This document shows, one piece after another, positions 46,794 to 58,908 of a stretch of DNA of 64,000 nt. Every line of letters begins with the position of its first letter. The stretch's first letter is position 1. The notes below the pieces were generated by a model. The model saw only the letters and a program-made list of their open reading frames with translations, searched no databases and had not been told where the DNA came from. The stretch lies in contig CM058239.1 of the NCBI GenBank assembly GCA_030180135.1, positions 40,957,789 to 41,021,788 of the forward strand, read 5' to 3'. The stretch is from Orychophragmus violaceus. Its lineage: Eukaryota > Streptophyta > Magnoliopsida > Brassicales > Brassicaceae. The position numbers were made by a program, and so were the translations under genes.

Positions 46794-47062
46794 GAGCATG
46801 AATATCAATGGATCTTAGGTGAGTATCTTACCAAAAATATATTAAAATATTATGGGTCCCACGTGGAACCCACATGAATAGTTTAACATACTAACCACAT
46901 AAGCTCTTAGCTAAGATGCGTATCTTGCCTGTAGCGCCTACGTGGCGCTACAGGATTGGTCCATTTTTTTTTTTTTTTGATTTTTTTCGTCTTTTAAAAA
47001 AAAATAATAATATTAAAAAAAAGTTAAGATACCCTGGCTGGGTATCAGCGATATTCATGCTC
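46794..47062. mobile_element. MITE, Tourist-like
   Basis: It starts GAGCATGAATATC and ends with its exact inversion GATATTCATGCTC. It is 269 bp long, non-coding and preceded by TTA, fitting a PIF/Harbinger-derived element, though the right flank is CTA. Confidence 0.78.
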
Positions 47063-47620
47063 CTAGTTAATTATTTCTCCAACTACCATTGTGGGACTTA
47101 TTTTTCATTAAAATTTTATTAAGAGTATACTGGTAATTAACCTCGTAAGAATGAATCCGGTGCATTCTCACTTTTCAATTATATAATTAAAATTTTCAGG
47201 AATTTTAATTAAAATTTCTATATTTTATTCATTTATGATCAGTTATCCAACCAAACCGGTTTTGGTATCACTCATTATCATTTATGAGAGGTGATTAGAT
47301 ATGTTTCATCGGTTGTAAGTCATCTTTTAATTCCCGGTTGCACCATACTTACTACCTTAACCAAATTAAGGAATCATGTTCAAAAAAATGTTATACTTTT
47401 ATTCTTAGCTTTAACAAGATTTAAGCTAATCATCAGCCAAAATAACCCTTAACATCTATATGACTATGGAAGTTTAAGAACTGAAAAAGAACAAAACCAA
47501 GTCCATAAACAACACGAACTTTGATTGGTAAGCTGAAGACTAGCGAAATTGTGTTTAACTAGGTATGTGTCCGCGCTATGAAACGGATTGATTTTCTTAA
47601 GATTTTATTTTATCAATTCA
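47063..47620. other. Intergenic
   Basis: No gene or element recognised. Confidence 0.4.
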
Positions 47621-48329
47621 CACTACAAGAAATATGGGTATTGATAGCACCACGAAAACGCTATCATATGTCTATGGTAGCGTTTCCATAAACGCTATGT
47701 TTGCCGCTGCCATCTTAGGTCAGTCATCTACGATAGCACTAATTTGACATGCTATCATATATATGTCTACGATAGCGCTAATTTTGATGTGATTATATAG
47801 TTTTCAGTAGCATTTGTTTATCGCCATTTTATAAATTAATGCATCATATTATTCGTGCAATAATATATATTGTGGTGGCAATATTTTAGGGCTATATTAT
47901 ACTTTATCCTAGCATTTTTGTTGTTGCTGTATTATTATTTATAATGACCAATCTTTATGGATGTGGTATATTTTATGAACACTTTTATATTTTGCCATAT
48001 TTAATATTAATTGGAGCTATAAATTTTTATTATATAATTATATTTTGAATTCTGGTTTTAAATTATTATTTTAAAATCAATTAGAATTGCAAAAATATAT
48101 TTAGAATTTATAAACATATAATTACAAACAATTCAAATTTCTACAACTTAAACAGAAACATCCACAAACAAAAAATACATACTCAAAGTATACCAACAAA
48201 CATAAACACAAGTTCAACTGAAAACATAAACTTAATAGTTGTAATGTCTTAAGTATGATCCCACTGCATTAGAAGGAAGCTTTACCCGTGAATTGAACTA
48301 AAAAACTTGATATCTCGAGCTATCACCTA

Positions 48330-48870
48330 AGCAGCAGTAGCAGTGTCTTTTGCAGAGATTCTCTGTATGCCTAGATTGTTAAGTGAATTCACACATTGAT
48401 CAAGCTCCTGGAGAGAAAGGAAAAGAAAGTACTCAACATCAGTGAACTTAGAAGCGGGTGAAGGAAATGGAATAAGAAGAATATGAGGATGGCTTAAAAC
48501 GAATTTGATATTCTTCTTTCTTAACACCAGGTACTCCTATAAGAGACAATGATTCACAGGCAATTGGACTTCTTGGACAATGTGAAGCCTATGACGAAGA
48601 AGCAAATCATAATTTCGGTGGATACTAACCACCTACTGAATTCTCGATCGGTAATACTGCTTTTTCCACCAACCAAAGCTCAACAGCCTGAAGAATCAAT
48701 CATATGAAAACATAGTTAAAGCATCATACTTTTTGTGTGGGTATGAAATATATTTGAGGTGAGTGATATATCAAAACCTAGAACGCAAATTCAAACAGTT
48801 CACATGGCACAATCTCACAATTTTGATATGCTTTTAGTGCTGCTGTCTCACTATATGCACCTGGTATGCC
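48330..48870 (-). pseudogene. Arogenate dehydratase (ADT1-type) fragment captured by CACTA
   Basis: Three exon pieces: 48870-48780 (GIPGAYSETAALKAY, NCEIVPCELFEFAF), 48687-48632 (AVELWLVEKAVLPIENSVG) and about 48530-48330 (IKFVLSHPH; ELDQCVNSLNNLGIQ, RISAKDTATAA). They match the catalytic domain of plastid arogenate/prephenate dehydratase, closest in my memory to Arabidopsis ADT1. Catalytic regions such as the TATAA threonines are visible, but both ends of the gene are absent and an intron-like stretch is read through near 48480. It would be non-functional as an enzyme. Confidence 0.85.
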
Positions 48871-49559
48871 CTGCAATTGGAGAGTGTATGTAATCACAAG
48901 CAAATGAGAGAAAGAGAAACACATATTTGAAGTTAGTTGAGGAAAGTAATATTTCACCTGAAACAAAATTCGCACTTTGAATCATTGCCAGCTGAAGAGT
49001 TAAGATTGTTTGCAGTTAGCAGTTCTGTAATCAACTTTTAGTGTTAGGGCTTGCAATGGCAAGAGATAAAACAAGTAATAAAATATCGATACTAATGAGG
49101 CCATAACAGACAATGCATTTGAGTTTCATAATATTTTTGTGACTAGTATGTTACTATATTTTAACAACCCTATGGCTCGATGCAAATAACGATCATTGAT
49201 CCATGAAACAACACGACAACAAAGATGAATCTTATAATAAGATTCCAAGAATCAATCAAAAACAGTTGAAACCCAGAAGAGATTCAGAGCAAAATTAGAC
49301 ATAAACCCACATTCTATGACAAGTACAAAAAGCTTCAATCTTTAGTCCTACATCTAAATTCTTCAACAAAGATCCAAACTTTGACTCATTACTTTGCATC
49401 TGGGCAAATTTTAACAATCCAAGTTGTCAAATTTGAGAACGACCCAAAAAAAAGAGCTTTTCTACCCGTAGCTGGTGATGTTCCTCCAATGAGAATGTTC
49501 ACACACAGCACAAGAGAGATGAAAGGATTCAAAGCGTTTATGAATCTCAAAAATAGATA

Positions 49560-49615
49560 ACTCACTTTGTTGATGAGCTGATCAAGTTCCTCCTCCCAAT
49601 GAGTGACACACTTGG
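49560..49615 (-). other. Exon-like fragment of unknown origin
   Basis: Between a TTTAG acceptor-like end and a GTGAG donor-like end it reads DSKCVTHWEEELDQLINK. It might be a fifth captured fragment. Family not recognised. Confidence 0.3.
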
Positions 49616-49797
49616 AATCCTAAAGATCATTGACAAGAACTCAAAATCTGAATCATACAAATCTTAACCATGACCAGTTTAGTTGAACAATTGCACAAAT
49701 CCAGCTATTATAGTACTAAATTACGTAAGAATCGATAAATCCTGAGAGGCTCGAAGAATCAACAACATATACGGGACCAAAGAGAAAGGATATGTAC

Positions 49798-50066
49798 CTT
49801 GCAAGTAGTCACAGTTCTCGGCCTCTTTTCGGACGACATCGAGAACCGAATCGATGAGCTCAGCACCTTCAGTGTAATGTCCTTTCGCCCAGTTGTTACC
49901 GGCGCCGGACTGACCGAAGACGAATTTATCAGGACGGAAGATCTGTCCGTACGGACCCGATCGTGGGACAAATCTGCCGCAACTCGCTTTGTTGTAGTAA
50001 ACATTGACTCGTTCGAGTTGCAAATCGTTCTCCCCCTGGTACCTTCCCGTCGAATCTCCACCTTCA
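49798..50066 (-). pseudogene. Beta-tubulin fragment captured by CACTA
   Basis: It reads STGRYQGENDLQLERVNVYY, ASCGRFVPR, then directly GPYGQIFRPDKFVFGQSGAG, NNWAKGHYTEGAELIDSVLD and RKEAENCDYLQG. The segment normally between FVPR and the SGPYGQ block (AILMDLEPG in tubulins) is deleted in frame. It ends at a splice donor (GTACAT) at the place of a conserved plant tubulin intron. GTP-binding loops are partly present, but the protein is far from complete. Confidence 0.9.
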
Positions 50067-52139
50067 CCTTCAGCTTCACTAGCCCTTCCCCTCGGGGTCT
50101 ACCAAGTGAACAAATTCGTCAGAAACCATCACGAGATTAGGGTTGTAAAACTCATCCGTTGAAGATGAAACATCAGCATCTACAATTTCAGATGCGAAAT
50201 TAGGGTTGTAAAACTCATCAAACGAAATAGAATCAAATCAAATATATGGTCACCGGTGAAAGAAGTACCGGTGAAGGAGAAGAACCGTTGGCGTTGTCGG
50301 CCTTAGATTTGAACTTTTTCAGTGTAGAAATAGAAGAAAAGCATGGCCGCCGTTAACGAAACCAGAGAGAAGAGAGGAACAAATAGTGTTTCCCCTTTTT
50401 TATGATAATGAGTGTTTTGGAGAAAGAGAAACGGGGAAAATTGGATAAAAATTTCACCAAAAATCAAAAATATTCTAAGTTAGCGCTCGTCAAAAATTTC
50501 ATCTGTTAAAAAAAAAATTATTAGTTCTTGATTTTTTTGAAGATTGATTTGTTTTTATCTTCTTTAAAACATTTATAAAATATTTTATTCACATTATTAG
50601 TGAAAATTGTTCACTAATGAATTTTTGATAAGTTATTTATTTTTTTAGTAATATTTTTAGATTTTTAAAATTATAAAACTTTAAATCATATCAAAAAATT
50701 ATACATATAATATTAAACTATAGATGAATGATTTAATAACTTTAAAATTACATGTAATAAAAATATTATTGTTTAAAACTTTTAATTTGTTACTACTACT
50801 ATTATGTCTTAAACCTTATACAATTATGTCTTAAACCTTATACATTATATTTTATACCCTAAACTCTAAATTCTATACCCTAAACTAATCAAAAACTCAA
50901 ACCATATATCCTAAACTAATCAAATTCTTACCCTCCAATATCCTAACTTTAACCAAGCAATACCCTAAACCCTAAACAAAATATTTATAAGACTTCAATT
51001 TTTATTATAGTTGAATTTTTAATAGATTATGTAATTAAAAATCACCAAAACTTAATATTATGAGATAATAATTTTTATATTTTACAATTAGTTAAAAAAA
51101 ATTACAAATAAATTAACTGTGTTTTATACCCTAAACTCTATATATACCCTAAATTAAAATGAAGAAATTGTTTGTTTCTAATTTTATCTTATATAATAAA
51201 TTTTGTTTGTTTAATCTACTATTCAATATTATATCTTGTGTATCTCATTCTATACAAGAAATGATACTTTTATATTAATGGTTATAAGGTTGATTTTTTC
51301 ATTGCAAAGTATTTTATGATTAAGAGTTTTAGATTTATAGTATGATTTATGATCTAGATATATAGTTAGGGTTTAAGTTTGGAATATAGGATTAGAGTTA
51401 AGTTAGGGAATGAGAATAAGTTTGCAAAATATTATATTGGAATAATAATAATTTATTTATAAATGTTAAATCTTGTTTCTTGGATATGTTATAATAGTTA
51501 GATTTTTTTTAAAACCCTATTTATACCATAAACCCTAAACCCTATTTATACTCTAAATTCTAAACCCTATTTATATATACCTTAAGCTAAAACTGAAAAA
51601 TTTGTTTGTTCATTTTTTTATTTATTTCAAAATTATTTCTAACAAAACCAATCAAGTATTTGTTTGTAAACGAATTTTTTGTATTTTTTGAATCAATTTG
51701 TAGTAGCCTTAAACTTTACATTAGAATCAATTACCTATCAATGTAGACACCACAAGAATTGGGAGAATAAGCAATAAGATAACATAAAAGCCATCACTGA
51801 CTATGAGCCACCATCATGTGTCTCCTCCATCGCTATATGTTACAAAGACATTATCAAACTAACATCTTGGTAAATTGTCCCATCCCCATATGCAGTACTC
51901 TACAAAGGAACGTGATAGAGCCATCCAAGCAGATCATGTGACAACAACAACAGAACAAAACTAAGCTTTGTAGGGCGAGACTGAGTTTTGATCCTTTGAA
52001 TCTGCCGAAGCAACAAGCTTTGATGGGCAAGCAAAAAGTTTTAAGCTTTCAATGCGGAAGAAGAGTTATTGATCTACAGAAACAATGGAGCTTCAAACAC
52101 AGTTAAGAGAACTGACCAGTGAATAATTTAAAGGCAGTT

Positions 52140-52530
52140 GGCAAACTTCGACGAGCTGAGACCCAGTATATATCTGATTTGTTCAACAAGTAGAGTCCAG
52201 GATCAATCATTACCGGCATTGCTCGCTTCTCCCTTCACAAGGAAAACAAGAAATCAGTACACAAATACAACTTCAATAAAACTCAAGAACATGAAAAAAC
52301 TTACTCTTTCCAACCAAGATCACTTGTGTGTTCGATAAAGTTGAGGGTCCGGTCCAGAGTCGAAAACGTATGAAGCAGATCTTCAAAAACAGAGAAGATT
52401 GATAGTAAGTTAATCAATATCTTGATGGAAAGAGAGAACAAAAGTGAGACCAAAGCTTTTTATTACCATCTTGGGTCACCAGTGGATAATCTGAAGCACT
52501 AAGATTAATAAACCAATCCCAGTTAGCTCA
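52140..52530 (-). pseudogene. GlcAT14-type (Branch family) glycosyltransferase fragment captured by CACTA
   Basis: Three exon pieces: 52530-52468 (ANWDWFINLSASDYPLVTQD), about 52380-52300 (DLLHTFSTLDRTLNFIEHTS, DLGWKE) and about 52238-52140 (KRAMPVMIDPGLYLLNKSDI, YWVSARRSLP). These are consecutive blocks of the plant core-2/I-branching-like family, which includes the beta-glucuronosyltransferases acting on arabinogalactan proteins in the Golgi. Introns between them look preserved. Confidence 0.82.
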
Positions 52531-52579
52531 CAACGAGATAAAGGAGACAACCAAGTTCCAAGTAAGAAATATAGTTCAC

Positions 52580-53258
52580 CATTAGCCATATCGATTGATT
52601 CAACGTGCTCCTGCAACTCATCCAGCAAATCTACCAGGAGATTAGAAACAAATCAGTACCCCTCAAGATTGCAGAAGATAAGCCTAGAAGAAACTATGTG
52701 TTATGGCTGAGTAAAGCACCTTCAATATCTTGAGGTGTTACTCCATGATCCACGAAAACCTGTTCAGGTGTTTGCATAACTAGTGTAATCTCCTTCATGC
52801 GTTTGACTACATCTACAGTCTGCGATTGCATAGCCTCCATAAACCATTTTCTATCCTCCTCGCTGTCTCATTAAACAACTCAATCAACAAAACGAATCTA
52901 CTATAAAAACCAAACACGATACATAACGAGAAAAGAGACACCCTCTCACGGTTTCACCTACATAAGCTGCAGAAATCGAAAATTTCATCTAATCAAACCC
53001 ATAAATGAATGGACATTGAAACAAAAACCCAGATTTGAAACCACTCATCTGCCTCAAGTGAAAGTCATTTCACAGCCATACAAAATTTCTATAACTACCC
53101 ACCACGCATCGCAATCCATTCTCAGACAAACGACAAGACATAACCTAAGAAACTAGAAAGTGAGCTCCGTACCTCAGCTGGCGAGTTGGTCGAGTACCGT
53201 CGGCGTGAGAGAGACTCCATTTAAGCAATCCATCCCAACTGGGTCCGTCTTTCGCCAT
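52580..53258 (-). pseudogene. FES1-type Hsp70 nucleotide-exchange factor fragment captured by CACTA
   Basis: Exon 1 starts at ATG 53258 (MAKDGPSWDGLLKWSLSHAD). Exon 2, about 52867-52720, reads DRKWFMEAMQSQTVDVVKRM and KEITLVMQTPEQVF. Exon 3, 52630-52580, reads DLLDELQEHVESIDMANG. This is the N-terminal part of Arabidopsis Fes1A-like proteins, including the natural start codon, so the fragment brings its own 5' end and perhaps promoter. The armadillo repeats that bind Hsp70 are missing. Being the most upstream fragment on the minus strand, it could start a chimeric transcript through the others. Confidence 0.88.
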
Positions 53259-54103
53259 CGAATAACGCTTTCACCGGAAAAAACTTGGAACAGAAGAAGA
53301 AAATTTAGAGGAGAGTCGGCTAATCCCAGGCTTAGTTGTATGAACAGAAGAAGAAAATTTAGATCAAGAGGATCGGCAACACAAACCTGCTATAGCCTGC
53401 AAAGCCAAAATGGTAATTAGCGATTAAAGGATGGTATTGAATGGTCTTACTTACCTCTATATCTTGAATCAAGAGGATCGGCAACTGAAATTAGAATTTT
53501 GAGATCTGGGCAGCAAAGGAATATAGACGAACTCATCTCTCTCGATGGAATTCAAAATTCTCTTCTTTTTAGCAGATATCTGAGAGAGAAAATTAGAGTT
53601 CACTACTTGATTGATTGTCTCTCGGATGTGAATTTAGTTGAAGCAGAAGAAGATAAACATATAAAAATATATGGTGAGATCGATTGAGGATAGAAGGTGG
53701 AGATAGATTGAAGAACAAAAAAGCTTCAGAAGAATAGAAAGAGACAAGATAGAGAGGAGAAGAATGTGTTAGTATTGGATTTTTTTTTGTGGAATTATGA
53801 GTTTCTCAATGTGAAAAAGAGTATGAGCTCGTCAATGTGAAAAAAAAGAGTTAGACAAAATTTCAGATTTTTTTTTTTTTTTTTTTTTTAATTTTGGTGC
53901 CAATATGAAATTTTCACTAAATTTTTCACGGACTAAGTGTTACCAAAGATTTTTGTCTTCCCGCCTAGTAAAAATCCATAAAATTTTGCTTAGCGTTGAT
54001 TGATTGCTATAATAGAATTGATATCTCAGCTTGCTATTTTTAATAGCAGTTTATGAATTCGTGCTATCGTGATTTGCTATCAATACCCAGATTTCTTGTA
54101 GTG

Positions 54104-55089
54104 TTATTATAGATTTATTATGAATCTATTATATTGTATATTCAAAATTATTGCAGTTATATTGCTTTTGCTTATGTATTAGTTGTGAATTTATATCATA
54201 TATAATTTCATGTTTTTATTTGTTTGCTCGTACTCATAAATTTAAGTTATTTGTTTTAATTTTTTACTATTTAGAAAATAAGTTTCGTTTTGATTTCTAC
54301 TAAATGTTTTGCTGCACATATATTTTGAAAAAGTGGATAATAAATAATATCTTTTTACTGCCCAATTATATTATTTATAGTTTTGTTGTGTTCTTGATAC
54401 GAGAATCTTCTCTAACTTAAATATGAACATTCTTTCCCTGTAAAACATGAATGGTCTCATTATAAAATCCGTTTTACATGAAATAAATTTGATTATGTGT
54501 ATTTGGAATTACAATAGATAGTTCAAATGTTTAATAGTTATCTTAAGTAAAAAACTTTTATTGAAAAGTCAATGAAAATACTTTGCAAAATCAAAAAGAC
54601 CAACCCGATCACTTATGCCATTCCAGATTCTTTAGGTTTGCCTGCAAAAAACCATGGTGGTGACTTTGAGATAGTGAAAGAAAAAATGAAGATGATCTTT
54701 ACTCAAAGTTTTATCAACTCACCGCAACAGCGACACCTGTCTCAAAGAATTTAGGAATACAGATCAACCGGACCGGCTGACCTTTTGACCCTTCCACATT
54801 TAAATATTCCCCAAAAAAGTTAGACCATTGTTTGAATCAAGAAAAGAAGGTACATATTATGTTATTATATAATCTCTATAAGGAAATTGTACATTTTACC
54901 AAACAGATGTCATATTTGTCTTAATTCCCAACAAAGTTCCAATCAAAAAAGGGTCTTTGCGGTAAAAGGATAACAACCTGTAGACAAGTGAATCAAAACT
55001 AATGGACTCCTAAAATGATTTTTTTTGTTCCTTTTCTATTTCTTGTGGGCTTAGTTCATTAAAATAAAGGGTGAAAGGTGAACTTTTAC
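54104..55089. other. AT-rich intergenic
   Basis: No gene or element identified with confidence. A 60-codon ORF at 54572-54754 has no recognisable family. Confidence 0.4.
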
Positions 55090-55217
55090 CGCGTGTATTA
55101 GGTGCAATGGGAGCAAGATGTCTCCACCTCAACGTTCTTTCAACAACATCAAACTTGCTTTCAGCATCTGAGTACTTGTCAAAGTCATCGATGTTCTCTC
55201 TAGAAGTTCCAAGAAAT
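55090..55217 (-). pseudogene. DNA polymerase delta small subunit (POLD2) exon fragment
   Basis: One exon-sized piece between a TGTAG acceptor and a GTAAAA donor reads FLGTSRENIDDFDKYSDAES, KFDVVERTLRWRHLAPIAPN, TRG. It resembles the C-terminal part of the POLD2 accessory subunit of DNA polymerase delta. No neighbouring POLD2 exons were found, so it is probably a translocated or captured relic. Confidence 0.75.
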
Positions 55218-55479
55218 CTACAAAAAATGTCAAAAAGATATTTAGAGGTTTTAGATCAGACAACGAATTGCAATTAATAGATTGTATCATGTATGTATAG
55301 CTGTGTTTTAAATGACGCTAGGCTCCCTGAAAATGTTGATGATGAGCCTCAAACCTAGGCGTGGAGCCTTGCAAATTCAGTATCAAAAGGTTTTAGCTTA
55401 GACAACGAACTGTAGTTAAGAGATTGTATCATGTATTGTAGTGGTAACCATACCTGATATTATCGACATCAAAGTGAGT

Positions 55480-55793
55480 TGTTAAGCGAATAACTCTCTT
55501 TATTCGGATAACAAGGGATTACAATATCAAATCCACCAAGATGATGAATTCGATCCTTCAAAACCAAGAACAATCTCTTGGAACTGCCTATCTTGAAGAG
55601 AAGTCTCTCTCAAGCCTATTGATCTAATCAAAACAATCGATAGATCCCAAAGTAATGTTTCTGTTAACTATATATGTAAATGCTTTACACGTAAAACTCG
55701 TTCTTGATCCACGTCATTAGTCAACTTTCCCTGCTCCATCTCAGCAGTCAACCAGTCTTCTTTGACAGCTCATATCAGCTATGGTACTTATCA
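55480..55793 (-). repeat. LTR (3' LTR in element orientation)
   Basis: TGTTAAGCG...TACTTATCA on the plus strand, matching 58909-59222 with about five differences and no length change. Confidence 0.93.
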
Positions 55794-57865
55794 ATACCCG
55801 TCTCGTCGAAACGAAGCTTTCCCTCAAGCTTCAGGTGTGGAAACTGACTAATGATAACTACAGATCTTTCCCAAGAAATTTCATGATCTGGTATTAGAGA
55901 GGACAATAAACTGCTCCACAGTTGCTGCAATCCTTGTGCCACCATAGCTCTTTTTTGTTTCATGAGGTAGTCTTTGTATTTAAACCACCAATTCTTATAC
56001 TGCTTTAGTCTCGTGGTATGCTGCATCATGACTCTCACATCTGTATGTTTCAGATCAGAAGCTCCCGTGACACTAGTATATAGAAGATGAGCATACTTTC
56101 CTCTCAAGAATTTTGAACCACAATGTTTCAGACAGGAAGTGGACTGCAGAAACCTGTTCTAGTGCTATCGGCAGTCGCAAGTCATGGGAACTAGAGAAGA
56201 TTGTCATCTCAAGATGAAGCCTCAAGCAAGATGTAGCCATAACACCATCTATTTCCTCACCAGATTCATAGACTTTGGTATTAACTATGTAGAACTGCAA
56301 CTGTTTTTGTGGTTCAATCATTACCCCTTTGAAGGGAAAAACTTGTCGTAGTTGTGTAGAAATCCATGCCACTTTGTAATGATGAAGAGCATTGTCCACA
56401 CAAATAGTGAAATCTGCAATCATCCATTTCTTCACTGTGATTTTATCTTCCTCAATCCTCTTATTGCACCAATTTTCTGTTTTCATGATCAGTACCAACA
56501 CCCTTACAGCCCATAACTCATGCTCAAACCTCATCAACTCCTTGTCTTTTCTTACTGTTGTGGTTCTGTTTATCCCAAAACACATCACCTCATTACTTGC
56601 CTTTTCCTCGAAAGACTGACAGGAATTCAACACTGATTGTAGTTCTGTCAACAAGCTTTTGAACTTGAAACGCCAAGACTTGGAACGCTTATGAACACAC
56701 AACACTCTTCTTGATACTGCTATTATGTTAATACGATCATCATTGTCCAATGTCACTTGTACACAAGGCTTGTGTTTCAACTTAAACGTCCATGACTGAT
56801 CTGCACAGTACGATTTCCTGAAACCAATCCAATTTTGCGACCCGTTCACAGTTTCTTCGATTTCAAGCACAGTGACAAGCATATACAGGTGTCTCCCCTC
56901 ATCTTCAGATGACTCCAAATCACTAAAGTAGCAACTCGCCATTACCTTTGAAAAACCATTACCAGATTTTTCACTAAGTTCTTCCACAGTTGTTGTGGCA
57001 ATCTTCTGCTCGAAATATGCCTCATGAACATCCTTCACGCTTGAAATCAATAATATCTGTAGAGTCACGTCTTGTAGGGGTCGTATCTTAGTTGTGCCAC
57101 TGAACGTGAGTCTCCAAGTTGTATGCGTAAAAGATCCCAGCTGGGGAAATGGTAACGATCTTTGTTTTGAAGATTGTATCATATCTTCAGCAAAGTGATC
57201 CAAAATTGTTAACATAGAAAATCCCATCTGCTTATGGTCTGAATTCACCAAATGAATAACAATCACTTTTTGCAGTGGTGCATCCTTCACTTTAGCAATA
57301 TGAGCTTCTCTTAACTCCTTCAGACATAGCATATCGTGTACCAAATCTCTTGCTTGTGCCTTGGCTTTGAATTTGAATCTCCAAGATTTGATAAACTTTT
57401 GATTTTCTAACAACTGCCAAGCCGAAAGATATCCTTTCCAGCACACAATCGAAGAAATCAGTCGACGAATGTTGATTCCTATAGTTTGTAACTTCTTTTG
57501 AATTTGAATCTCCTTGCTTTGAATCTTTGTTGCTGCTTATTCTTAGTGTGAATCCCTTCTTTCTGTTTAGACATACTGGAAACAAGTTTGTAATCACCAT
57601 CATACTCTGAGATACAGAGCCAATTCTGAAACACACTAACTTCTTCTTCCTCTGCATTCCCATGAACGATCATTGATGGTATCAGTTTCCTCTCCTCCAA
57701 TGAAACCATATCATCAAAGCACCATGTATGCATCGTATAAAGCTGACTGTTACAACTCTTCTCATAAGTTTCTTCCACGATTGGCGAGAACATCTTCTGT
57801 ACCAATTCAGCCTCAGTATTATCTTCACTGCTTACACCTATCTTTGATTCCGCGTTATGCACCAA
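55775..57865 (-). pseudogene. Second ORF of the gag-only element, unknown function, with repeated aromatic/Lys motif
   Basis: Overlapping minus-strand frames (57865-57479, 57663-57292, 57446-56073, 56107-55775) look like one coding region interrupted by frameshifts; the longest piece is 457 codons. A motif close to SWRFKFK recurs: RRFKFK, SWRFKFKAKA, SWRFKFKSLL, SWTFKLKHK, NWWFKYKDY. Other parts are rich in Cys, Val and Glu. No retroviral enzyme signature is present. It does not resemble any family I can name, and it could be an element-specific accessory protein or captured sequence. Confidence 0.5.
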
Positions 57866-58824
57866 TTTTCTGATATAAGTTTCCGAGGAACCTCAATCAC
57901 TACCATTGTTTCACACTCCTCCAACAATGGATCGCTATGTCTAGATTCCGAAGTGGAAATGGATACATGAGGTCGTGTAAAACAACCAAGCTCCTTGTTG
58001 GGCTCAGTTTCATCCACACAAACTGATTCGACTTTCAGAACTGCCTTCTGGTCTTGGCTCAGCTCTGATTGTTGAATTGCGTCTGCTTTTTGATTGATCA
58101 ACTTCTTCTCTGAATTTGATTCATTCCTCAAATTCCCTGCTACTGGCGAAGAAGACTTCACTGTATGATACTGCTTGACCAATCTACTCTTGAAATCATC
58201 CCAATCTCGAAAGGGATCCTCAACCGTTTCAGTAATAAACCAGCTCAAGACTGCCCTTTCAAAACTCACTGAAATCAGCTCCAATTTATCTTGATCACTG
58301 TAATTTCCCAATCTGAAATACCTCTCCGCTCTGTTCAACCATATACTTGGATACTTCCCATCGAAGATCGGTAATTCAATATTCTTCAACAGTCCTTTCC
58401 TGTTCTCTAGCGAACTCCGAATTCCCCGATAACCTAATGGTATTGCTTCCTGATTCTCAAGATTATGGAAGTAAGGTACCTCAGTCTCGGCATTAGACGA
58501 ACTCGGATTAGTGGGATCGAATGTCTTGTTCCCCGAAGCTTTCTCGTGCATGAATATCGCTTCCAATCTCGCGATTGATTTGGACTGAGCTTCAATCAAT
58601 CTTGCTAGTGTGTCAACTCGTGAGTCCTGTTTGTGTGACTGCGATTCGATCAAGGTCGTAAGTGATTCGACTCGCGTTGTCAACTCAGAGTTTGATTTCG
58701 AAGTCGATTTCGTTAACAAGTCAAAACCGTGAGTAATAGTTTTCAATTGGTCCTTTATATCCTCCACCGAACGATGTACATCATCGACATCACGTATCAA
58801 CTCCGCCATTGTTACCGTCGTCAT
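57838..58824 (-). CDS. gag: gag protein of the gag-only LTR element
   Basis: ATG 58824 (MTTVTMAELIRDVDDVH) is the first ATG; the in-frame codons upstream lack one. A coiled-coil N-terminal region (DIKDQLKTITHGFDLL; repeated Leu/Ser/Gln) is followed by the gag core: IELPIFDGKYPSIWLNRAER, YFRLGNYSDQDKLELISVSF, VLSWFITE, WDDFKSRLVKQY. This is the capsid-like domain of Ty3/gypsy gags. It has no zinc knuckle. The ORF is intact to 57838, with a frameshift joining it to the next ORF, in line with a young insertion. Confidence 0.85.
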   Translation of the reverse strand: MTTVTMAELIRDVDDVHRSVEDIKDQLKTITHGFDLLTKSTSKSNSELTTRVESLTTLIESQSHKQDSRVDTLARLIEAQSKSIARLEAIFMHEKASGNKTFDPTNPSSSNAETEVPYFHNLENQEAIPLGYRGIRSSLENRKGLLKNIELPIFDGKYPSIWLNRAERYFRLGNYSDQDKLELISVSFERAVLSWFITETVEDPFRDWDDFKSRLVKQYHTVKSSSPVAGNLRNESNSEKKLINQKADAIQQSELSQDQKAVLKVESVCVDETEPNKELGCFTRPHVSISTSESRHSDPLLEECETMVVIEVPRKLISENWCITRNQR

Positions 58825-58894
58825 CCTCCGATCACTCGTTTTCTCGATCGCACTTCTCCGATTTCTCTCCGTCACGGTCGCGACGTCCGACTAG

Positions 58895-58908
58895 TCACCG
58901 CACCAATT
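58895..58908 (-). other. Primer binding site of the gag-only element
   Basis: On the minus strand, TTGGTGCGGTGAC follows the 5' LTR directly. Its TGG start matches the CCA end of a tRNA; which tRNA was not determined. Confidence 0.6.

Larger units (their letters stand above)
47621..54103 (-). mobile_element. CACTA transposon carrying host gene fragments (Pack-CACTA)
   Basis: It begins CACTACAAGAAATATGGGT and ends with the inverted TACCCAGATTTCTTGTAGTG. Sub-terminal repeats GCTATCAATA, GATAGC and TGCTATC are frequent at both ends. The flanking triplets (TCA left, TTA right) do not match exactly. No transposase was found. Instead, on the minus strand, it carries spliced fragments of four unrelated host genes, with introns kept. 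The segment 50500-51720 is AT-rich filler with TACCCTAAAC-type words. Confidence 0.85.

Noticed and set aside
49799..50140. 113-codon plus-strand ORF
   Set aside because: It is antisense to the captured tubulin fragment.
50820..51560. CTAAACCCTAAAC words resembling telomere repeats
   Set aside because: They are too irregular for an interstitial telomere array and are mixed with TATACCCTAAAC variants, so more likely AT-rich filler of the CACTA element.
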